Shown piece after piece: positions 23,245 through 28,520 of a DNA stretch of 30,463 nt (the stretch's first letter is position 1; every line of letters begins with the position of its first letter). The notes under the pieces are model-generated. The model saw only the letters and a list, made by a program, of their open reading frames with translations. It was not told where the DNA came from and searched no databases. Origin of the DNA: 1-14-0-10-37-14 sp037130845 (GTDB lineage: Bacteria > Patescibacteriota > Patescibacteriia > Patescibacteriales > Patescibacteriaceae). Made by a program: the position numbers and the translations under genes. The stretch spans positions 1-30,463 of the forward strand of contig JBAXSE010000015.1 in NCBI GenBank assembly GCA_037130845.1, read 5' to 3'.

Positions 23245-24224
23245 ATCAAATTTAATCGTTGCCTAAGTCTATAAGAATCTCCATGACTAAGCAGACCCCT
23301 ATACGAATTGACTATTGCTGATTTTGCTGGGATGGACAACCGCTTGTCAATTCGTCTCTTGGTCACTGTCCTGATTTGACGATAATGCGGAAAATGCACC
23401 CAGCCCAATAAATCCACTCCCGAATTATAAGTCTTGATAAATACTTTCTGCGGATGCAGTTCTAGTTTTAAATGTATCTCTAAAAAGTCTTGCAATAGTG
23501 GCACGATATCCTCCAGTTCATTCCTGTTGTCAGACAAAATCACAAAGTCGTCCGCATATCTGATATAATATTTAATCTGCAGCTCTTGTTTGATATATTT
23601 GTCCAGCTCATTGAGATAAATATTAGAAAATAATTGCGACGTCAGGTTGCCCAAAGGCAGGCCGACTCCAGGTTTGCCAGAATTAAAGCTTGCCAGCACT
23701 TGCCCGATCAGCCATAATAAGCTTTCATCCTCAATACTTGGCCGCATAATTCCAACCAACAAGCGCAGGTCAATGCTGGCGAAGAATTTCCTGATATCAC
23801 CTTTCAGGACATAACAAGTCCTAGTGTGATTATGTGACACCGTTCCGGCAAAAAGATTAAAGCGATCCATCGCTCGATGCGCGCCCTTATCCAAACGGCA
23901 AGAGTAGCTGTCATAGATAAACCTGCAATCAAAATAGCCATAAATAGCTTGATAAAGCAAATGATGGACGACGCGGTCGCGCACAGTCGCTTTGTGGATT
24001 TGCCTTGGCTTCGGATCGGTGACTTTAAAGGCCTGATAACTGCCATGACAATAAGTCTGCTGCGATAAATCATCGTGGAGCGCGTAAAGATTATCCATCA
24101 ACTGAGCGCCGTAAGTCTGCACATCAACTCGCTTCCGTTTGCCGATTATAAATCCTTGCCACGCTCGCAATAAATTTTCCACTTTGATAATTTCTTCAAA
24201 TCTATGAACCAATTTGACTTTCAT
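23241..24224 (-). CDS. DGR reverse transcriptase
   Basis: The product is 327 residues. It carries reverse transcriptase motifs: KGDIRKFFASID (141-152, catalytic D143), LPLGNLTSQLFSNIYLNELD (189-208) and RYADDFVIL (222-230, catalytic D225/D226). The LGNxxSQ form in motif 4 is characteristic of diversity-generating retroelement RTs; group II intron RTs usually have QGxxxSP. There is no maturase or endonuclease domain. It would copy the template-repeat RNA with adenine-directed errors, with Avd as cofactor. The frame is open to 24407, but that extension is antisense to avd; the N-terminus MKVKLVHRFEEIIKVENLL at 24224 fits the family. Confidence 0.93.
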   Translation of the reverse strand: MKVKLVHRFEEIIKVENLLRAWQGFIIGKRKRVDVQTYGAQLMDNLYALHDDLSQQTYCHGSYQAFKVTDPKPRQIHKATVRDRVVHHLLYQAIYGYFDCRFIYDSYSCRLDKGAHRAMDRFNLFAGTVSHNHTRTCYVLKGDIRKFFASIDLRLLVGIMRPSIEDESLLWLIGQVLASFNSGKPGVGLPLGNLTSQLFSNIYLNELDKYIKQELQIKYYIRYADDFVILSDNRNELEDIVPLLQDFLEIHLKLELHPQKVFIKTYNSGVDLLGWVHFPHYRQIRTVTKRRIDKRLSIPAKSAIVNSYRGLLSHGDSYRLRQRLNLI

Positions 24225-24237
24225 GCCTCTAATTCTA

Positions 24238-24246
24238 CCCCCCCCC
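24238..24246. repeat. Homopolymer of nine C at the avd/RT junction
   Basis: The run lies 12 nt inside the putative avd ORF (from ATG 24223) and 14 nt upstream of the RT start on the other strand. A one-base change in its length decides whether avd has an ATG start. Confidence 0.9.
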
Positions 24247-24271
24247 GACAATTCCGCAACTGATTCCGCTG

Positions 24272-24616
24272 TTGCAGAAAACCAAAGATTTATACCTAGC
24301 GTGGTACAAAACCTACAAAACCCTACCCAAGGAACACCGCTACACGCTCGGCAGCAAGATAGATATCTTGTTATCCGAAATAATCGAGGCGATTGCCAGC
24401 GCATCATTTTTAGCTCGCGAAGAAAAACAACCCTACATCAAAATAGCCATCAGAAAAACCGACGCCATAAAAATATTCTTAATGTTGCTATGGGAAACTA
24501 GGTCGATTGATAATAAGACGTATCTAGCTCTATCTGAAAAAACCGCCGAAATCGGCCGTATGCTCGGAGGTTGGAACGGGCAACTGGCAAAACAAAACTC
24601 CTCTACCGTAAAGTAG
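24272..24616 (+). CDS. avd: Avd-like DGR accessory protein, 5' end interrupted at a C9 tract
   Basis: This four-helix-bundle protein shows the Avd pattern LPKEHRYTLGSKIDILL, then EEKQPYIKIAIRKTDAIKIF and a C-terminal SEKTAEIGRMLGGWNGQ. Avd is a basic pentamer that binds the RT and template RNA. In this frame the only start is TTG at 24272 (114 residues). The frame is open back to 24233 without an ATG; upstream residues TIPQLIPLL look native. Removing one C from the nine-C run at 24238-24246 joins the frame to ATG 24223 and gives 130 residues, close to the usual length. It is encoded opposite to RT, TR and target. Either a sequencing slip or a phase-variable gene. Confidence 0.82.
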   Translation: MQKTKDLYLAWYKTYKTLPKEHRYTLGSKIDILLSEIIEAIASASFLAREEKQPYIKIAIRKTDAIKIFLMLLWETRSIDNKTYLALSEKTAEIGRMLGGWNGQLAKQNSSTVK

Positions 24617-24621
24617 AGGAG
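24598..24621 (-). terminator. Hairpin just after the template repeat
   Basis: Perfect 9-bp stem ctcctctac/gtagaggag (24598-24606 with 24613-24621), loop of 6. On the minus strand it is followed by ttttgtttt and lies 12 nt beyond the 3' end of TR, so it may end the TR transcript. On the plus strand it overlaps the avd stop codon and has no T tract. Confidence 0.6.
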
Positions 24622-24633
24622 AAATAAAGAGAA

Positions 24634-24760
24634 TTGCCGGACGACGAAGGCAAAGCCATTATCACGATTGAACCTGTTACCAGGCTTGTCATAGTAGGCG
24701 TTGAGGTAGCTGCCGTCATAGCGATTCGTGTTGAGCAGTTTCGGATCGCCATCAGAATCA
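24634..24760 (-). repeat. DGR template repeat (TR)
   Basis: The 127-bp segment is repeated at 25088-25214 without gaps. Read on the minus strand it has 32 adenines; 13 of the 14 differences from the VR fall on these. It lies between avd and the target gene. The 3' end (plus 24634-24658) is identical in both copies over 25 bp and GC-rich, as expected of the initiation-of-mutagenic-homing region. The reading frame in register with VR is open through TR (DSDGDPKLLNTNRYDGSYLN at the start). Confidence 0.93.
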
Positions 24761-25010
24761 TGCGAACTGCCATCCTTGCCACTACCCCCAGGCTTCCCCA
24801 AAGGCTGTATTTTATCCGACATCACAAATGCCTTAGCAATTCGCACCAAGTGTCTTTATTCATGTAAAATATTTTCGCTTCACTCTAACTCAAATCGTAA
24901 TCGGAGCTACTCTCGAAGTAAAAATATTAGCCAAGGTCTCAGCCAATCGTAATCAACTGCAGATTTACCCCGACTGATTTAATCTTATCATAAATTTTTG
25001 CCAAAAAAAA

Positions 25011-25044
25011 TAGTCCTCGAAATGTTTTCACATTTCAAGGACTA
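25011..25044 (-). terminator. Hairpin downstream of VR, probable terminator of the target gene
   Basis: A 15-bp stem (25011-25025 with 25030-25044, one G-U) with loop tttc, followed on the minus strand by eight T. It lies 25 nt after the target stop and 43 nt after the VR 3' end. DGRs often need a hairpin downstream of VR for homing, so it may serve both purposes. Confidence 0.8.
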
Positions 25045-25069
25045 AACTCAAAGTTCAAAGAGCTAAAAG

Positions 25070-25732
25070 TTAAGCGGCCAAGGACACTTGCCGGACGACG
25101 AAGGCAAAGCCACTATCACGATCGAACCTGTAACCAGGCTTGCCATAGTCGGCGCTGAGGCAGCCGCCGCCATAGCGAGCCGCGCTGAGCAGTCTCGGAT
25201 CGCCATCAGAATCAAGAATCGGTTCGTGCATAACGACGATCCAATACAGGCCCATCACTTCAAGCTCTGCATCCGTAAACATGTCACGGATTAGGCAGGC
25301 GACTTCGGCGTTCGGCTTGGTCAAACCGCGTTTGTCGGCTTCGGCACGAATAGTCTTGACGATACGATTGTCATCGGTAAATAATTCACCTTTAAGGACT
25401 GCGATTTCATATGTCACGCCAGTGGTCGGCTTGAAGTCAGGAGATAGTAATAATTGTTTAGCATAATCGCTAACAGTTATTTTTTTAGCTTGGAAATAGA
25501 CAATCCATTCTTCGCCCGTCTTGCCATTGGAAGTGACAGTGAAATAGATGACGCCGTTTTCGATCCGCCACACGCGATCGGGATAACTAATGACGGCTTT
25601 GCCATTCAATATATCGAGTATGCCTTTCAGGTTATTAAATTGCTTTAATTTAGTAACGTCGTCTAAGACCCAGCCTTCTTTTTCAAAGGCACCAGCGAGC
25701 TGATTATAAGCTCCGATTGATGATGTTGACAT
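25070..25732 (-). CDS. DGR target (variable) protein, C-terminal C-type-lectin-like fold
   Basis: This 220-residue protein starts at MSTSSIGAYNQ with an AAAGG motif 7 nt upstream; the TTG two codons earlier is less likely. Residues ~174-215 are the variable repeat, ending GFAFVVRQVS, a C-terminus typical of DGR targets with a C-type lectin fold. The middle part (KGELFTDDNRIVKTIRAEAD, then NAEVACLIRDMFTDAELEVM and MHEPILDSDGDP) resembles targets I recall from CPR genomes, unverified. There is no signal peptide or membrane helix, so the product appears cytoplasmic or exported by an unseen route. It has its own promoter and terminator. Confidence 0.9.
   Translation of the reverse strand: MSTSSIGAYNQLAGAFEKEGWVLDDVTKLKQFNNLKGILDILNGKAVISYPDRVWRIENGVIYFTVTSNGKTGEEWIVYFQAKKITVSDYAKQLLLSPDFKPTTGVTYEIAVLKGELFTDDNRIVKTIRAEADKRGLTKPNAEVACLIRDMFTDAELEVMGLYWIVVMHEPILDSDGDPRLLSAARYGGGCLSADYGKPGYRFDRDSGFAFVVRQVSLAA
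25088..25214 (-). repeat. DGR variable repeat (VR)
   Basis: 127 bp aligned to TR with 14 substitutions. Minus-strand changes are A to G at 11 sites, A to T at one, A to C at one, and a single T to G (TR 24730-side alignment: plus 24696 against 25150). All 14 change the protein, altering 13 codons: K>R, N>S, T>A, N>A, D>G, S>G, Y>C, N>S, Y>D, D>G, N>Y, N>D, N>S. No deletion or stop arises. Confidence 0.93.
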
Positions 25733-25825
25733 GGTCAAACCTTTCTATGGTGCAACTAGCGTTCCTATTCGGAACAGGTTGCAATTGTTAAGAAACAAAT
25801 ATATAGCAATTTTTACTATTCCTAT

Positions 25826-25854
25826 ATAATAGCATATTTTATGCTACTTGTCAA
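25826..25854 (-). promoter_or_regulatory. Promoter of the DGR target gene
   Basis: Minus-strand TTGACA (plus 25849-25854), 17-nt spacer, TATTAT (plus 25826-25831). The ~85-nt leader contains a nested hairpin (tgcaac/gttgca around gttcc/ggaac, plus ~25752-25786). Confidence 0.72.
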
Positions 25855-25905
25855 TAGCAAGGAAATTCTAGCTTGATATTAGTTTAAAATTAGCCAAAAT
25901 TATTA

Positions 25906-25966
25906 CATGCCGGCAGCTAAATTACGCAAAGTGCACCGCGATTTACATGACAAAAAAAGAGAGGAT
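25906..25966 (+). repeat. Recombinase 3'-end copy D (diverged)
   Basis: From ttacgcaaagtgcaccgcga it translates LRKVHRDLHDKKRED, matching copy C closely (cgcaaagtgcaccgcgattt shared). The first ~16 bp (catgccggcagctaaa) are altered relative to catcaccgaccagcagctg, and the stop codon is lost. It bounds the DGR on its right side and is followed by a hairpin. Confidence 0.72.
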
Positions 25967-25971
25967 GAAAA

Positions 25972-25997
25972 AAGCTGCGGCCAGATGGCCGCAGCTT
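25972..25997 (-). terminator. Terminator of the orphan gene at 26009, abutting copy D
   Basis: An 11-bp perfect stem (25972-25982 with 25987-25997, agctgcggcc) with loop agat. The minus strand continues into a run of six T. It also follows copy D on the plus strand, as the hairpin at 22096 follows copy B. Confidence 0.85.
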
Positions 25998-26008
25998 GAA
26001 CTTTATCA

Positions 26009-26326
26009 TTATTTTTTCTTCTTCTCTGTCAATATAACAAGAGTCTTCCATATTTCAGTCCATGATAGCTTGTCTCTATCAACAAAGGACTCTTTGACAT
26101 ACTGAGCAAAGATATGCGCATGAATCGCCTTCTGAACCGACGCATTATCAAAGCCGGCGTCAGAAAGGTAATCACAAGTCGAATATAAGCTCAACAGCTC
26201 ACGCGCTTGCGCTAATTGGCAGTTATAAATGCCGTCGAACAGCTTATTGATAGCCGCTATCACCTCAGTGGGATTAAGCGCCTTAAGAGAGCTATCCAAT
26301 TCCTCAAAATACTTAACCAGATTCAT
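26009..26326 (-). CDS. Small helical orphan protein
   Basis: This 105-residue protein is predicted all-helical (MNLVKYFEELDSSLKALNPT at the start, ending in four lysines). No family is recognised, and it has no signal peptide or transmembrane helix. The start is supported by a GGAG motif 6 nt upstream, and it has its own promoter and terminator. It lies just outside the last recombinase-end repeat, so it may be either the first resident gene or a further cargo gene. Confidence 0.65.
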   Translation of the reverse strand: MNLVKYFEELDSSLKALNPTEVIAAINKLFDGIYNCQLAQARELLSLYSTCDYLSDAGFDNASVQKAIHAHIFAQYVKESFVDRDKLSWTEIWKTLVILTEKKKK

Positions 26327-26380
26327 TATTACTCCAAAATGATTGTAAAAAACTATTTATTAATGCTTTATTGTAGCAAG

Positions 26381-26409
26381 ATTTAAACACAGTAGAACAA
26401 TCTTGTCAA
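26381..26409 (-). promoter_or_regulatory. Promoter of the orphan gene at 26009
   Basis: Minus-strand TTGACA (plus 26404-26409), 17-nt spacer, TTAAAT (plus 26381-26386). The -35 and its flanks (ttgacaagat) match those at 30370 almost base for base. Confidence 0.6.
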
Positions 26410-26532
26410 CCTGCCGCTAATGAAAAACAATCCGCCCTGGGCGGACACCATATTTTTGATATTTAATTTTTGATTTTTGATTTACCACATTGCCTTCCTG
26501 GGCCAAATCTTTAATTTCTAAACCATTTCTGC

Positions 26533-26538
26533 TATAAT
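26533..26538 (+). promoter_or_regulatory. Extended -10 of the ABC exporter operon
   Basis: TGCTATAAT gives a perfect -10 with extended TG. Its end is 8 nt from the ATG at 26547, so transcription would start at or within a few bases of the start codon: a near-leaderless mRNA. No strong -35 is seen. Confidence 0.65.
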
Positions 26539-26546
26539 CCCCTCAT

Positions 26547-27335
26547 ATGATCAACGTCAAAAATATCAGCAAAAAATTCGGCGACTTTACGGCTGTCGAC
26601 GACATTAGTTTCGATGTGGCCAAAGGCGAAATTTTTGCTTTCCTCGGGCCCAATGGCGCCGGGAAATCAACCACTATCAAGATGCTCACCGCACTAACCA
26701 ACCCGAACAGCGGCAGTATTATAATTAACGGCCACGACACGGTGGCAGATTCCGATGCGGTGCGCCATTCTTTCGGCATCGTTTTCCAAGATCCGTCACT
26801 GGATGACGAGCTGACTGCCTGGGAAAATATGGAATGCCATGGCGTGCTTTATGGCATGCCCAAGGCCTTGCGCCGTTCCCGTCTGGAAGAACTGCTCAAG
26901 TTTGTCGAGCTCTGGGATCGCAAAGACGACCTGGTCAAGAAGTTTTCGGGCGGCATGAAACGCCGACTAGAAATCGCCCGCGGCCTGATGCACCACCCCA
27001 AAATATTTTTCTTGGACGAACCGACTCTCGGCCTCGATCCGCAAACCCGCAACCACATCTGGGAATACATCAAACAGCTCAGCGACAAAGAAGACATCAC
27101 TATCTTCTTTACCACTCATTACATGGAAGAAGCAGAAAAGATTGCCGACCAGATCGCCGTCATCGACCATGGCCAGATTATCGCCCAAGGCACTACCGCC
27201 ACCTTGCTCAAGCAAACCAAGACTGACAATCTGGAAGATGCTTTCTTGTCGCTAACCGGCAAAGGCATCCGCGACGAAGATGCCAGCAGCACCGACAACA
27301 TGCGCTCAAATCGCCGCATGTACGCCAGACGTTAA
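26547..27335 (+). CDS. ABC transporter ATP-binding protein (DrrA-like)
   Basis: The product is 262 residues. Walker A GPNGAGKST lies at 34-42, the signature is FSGGMKRRLEIARGL, Walker B is IFFLDEPTLGLDPQTRNHIW and the switch histidine is in FFTTHYMEEAEKIADQI. This is the DrrA/ABC-2 exporter subfamily (drug, polysaccharide or lipid export). The C-terminus (LTGKGIRDEDASSTDNMRSN) is the usual domain after LEDAFLSLTG. It is followed 10 nt later by the permease gene in the same operon. Confidence 0.93.
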   Translation: MINVKNISKKFGDFTAVDDISFDVAKGEIFAFLGPNGAGKSTTIKMLTALTNPNSGSIIINGHDTVADSDAVRHSFGIVFQDPSLDDELTAWENMECHGVLYGMPKALRRSRLEELLKFVELWDRKDDLVKKFSGGMKRRLEIARGLMHHPKIFFLDEPTLGLDPQTRNHIWEYIKQLSDKEDITIFFTTHYMEEAEKIADQIAVIDHGQIIAQGTTATLLKQTKTDNLEDAFLSLTGKGIRDEDASSTDNMRSNRRMYARR

Positions 27336-27345
27336 TTATAATAAT

Positions 27346-28092
27346 ATGGGAACTATATACATTTTGTGGCTCAGGCAGCTCAAGCGCTACGTGCGATCAA
27401 AGTCTCGCATCATCGGCTCGTTGGGACAACCGTTGCTTTTCTTGCTAGCTATGGGCTACGGCCTGGGCCCAACTTTTGCCAAAGCCGGTGAGGGCAATTA
27501 TTTCCAATTTTTGGCCCCGGGCATCATTGCTATGAGCGTGCTCTTTACCGCGGTCTTTTCCGGCATCGAGATTATCTGGGATCGCCAATTCGGCTTCCTT
27601 AAGGAAACCCTGGTCGCGCCAGTGCCTCGCCTGCACATCATGATCGGCCGCACCTTGGGCGGAGCGACTGTCGCCACCATCCAGGGGGTCATCGTCTTCT
27701 TTATCGCCATGATCGCCGGCTTCCGTCCAGCAAGCTTTATGGCGCTGCCGGCAGTGCTGCTGGTCATTTTCTTGATCGCCCTGCTCTTTACCGCCATGGG
27801 CACAGCCATCGCCTCGCGCATGAGCGATATGCATGGATTCCAACTGGTGATGAACTTCTTAGTTATGCCCATCTTCTTTTTATCCGGCGCACTGTTCCCC
27901 TTAAGCGGTTTGCCCAAGAACGTCTTAATGGTCACCAAGATTGATCCGCTGTCCTACGGCGTAGACGCCTTGCGCGGATTACTGATCGGCGGCGCGCACT
28001 ACCATCTAAGCATCAGCCTGATAATTTTAAGCTCAATCACCGTTTTTTTCTTAATACTCGGCAGCGTGCTTTTCTCCAAACTGGAGGTCTAA
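27346..28092 (+). CDS. ABC-2 type permease (DrrB-like)
   Basis: The product is 248 residues with six hydrophobic segments. It starts MGTIYILWLRQLKRYVRSKS and has the ABC-2 signature GALFPLSGLPKNVLMVTKIDPLSYGVDALRGLL near residues 187-219. It would form a dimer with the ATPase encoded just upstream to export a substrate that cannot be deduced. The frame is open to 27280, overlapping the ATPase gene, but the ATG at 27346 gives the standard N-terminus. Confidence 0.92.
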   Translation: MGTIYILWLRQLKRYVRSKSRIIGSLGQPLLFLLAMGYGLGPTFAKAGEGNYFQFLAPGIIAMSVLFTAVFSGIEIIWDRQFGFLKETLVAPVPRLHIMIGRTLGGATVATIQGVIVFFIAMIAGFRPASFMALPAVLLVIFLIALLFTAMGTAIASRMSDMHGFQLVMNFLVMPIFFLSGALFPLSGLPKNVLMVTKIDPLSYGVDALRGLLIGGAHYHLSISLIILSSITVFFLILGSVLFSKLEV

Positions 28093-28182
28093 ATAGCTAA
28101 TCTTTCTATCACCCAAAACTTGACACACTCAGGCATAGTTGTTATACATAAAAAGTCATAATCTCAATTGATAATCGATTAA

Positions 28183-28254
28183 GCGCCCGTAGTTCAATGG
28201 ATAGAACACCAGACTTCTAATCTGGTTATCTAGGTCCGATTCCTAGCGGGCGCA
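28183..28254 (+). tRNA. tRNA-Arg (anticodon UCU)
   Basis: Acceptor gcgcccg (28183-28189) pairs with cgggcgc (28247-28253). The anticodon stem ccaga/tctgg encloses cttctaa (anticodon TCT), and the T arm is ctaggtccgattcctag. The discriminator is A254 of the last block (28254). CCA is not encoded. Its 3' end is duplicated 82 bp downstream. Confidence 0.95.
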
Positions 28255-28407
28255 CACAAAAGCCATAGAAAACTCCAAAGCAAGATTCTCGGAGCGGAGC
28301 GGAGATCCCGGCCTTGTGCCGGGACTAGCGGGCGCACACAAAAGCCCTAGAAAGCTCCAAAGCAAGATTCTCGGAGCGGAGCGGAGATCCCGGCCTTATG
28401 CCCTCCC
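28244..28407 (+). repeat. 82-bp tandem duplication starting in the tRNA-Arg 3' end
   Basis: The unit beginning tagcgggcgcacacaaaagcc at 28244 recurs at 28326 (spacing 82 bp) with only a few differences. It contains tctcggagcggagcggagat. The copied part includes the last 11 nt of the tRNA. A shorter echo (gggcacacaaa) occurs near 28467. No gene lies in 28255-28520. Confidence 0.8.
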
Positions 28408-28487
28408 TAACGGGAGGCAGGCGGGACCCCTGGCTTGTCCCGCGTAGCATTTATGCGAAATGGGAGGGCACACAAATACACAAAGAA

Positions 28488-28515
28488 AAAACCATCCCGT
28501 TCGCGGGATGGTTTT
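28488..28515 (-). terminator. Terminator of the repeat-protein gene
   Basis: A 12-bp stem (28488-28499 with 28504-28515, aaaaccatcccg), loop ttcg. On the minus strand it is followed by more T. It lies just after the stop at 28521. Confidence 0.85.
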
Positions 28516-28520
28516 GTGTT

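Noticed and set aside
23241..24407. Group II intron or retron reverse transcriptase with a longer N-terminus
   Set aside because: Motif 4 is of the DGR type, there is no maturase or HNH domain, and TR/VR repeats and Avd are adjacent. The extra N-terminal residues are antisense to the conserved avd frame.
24433..24849. Minus-strand open frame spanning TR as a protein gene
   Set aside because: Its second half is antisense to avd and its first half is mostly TR; no full target protein is present. Treated as TR plus leader.
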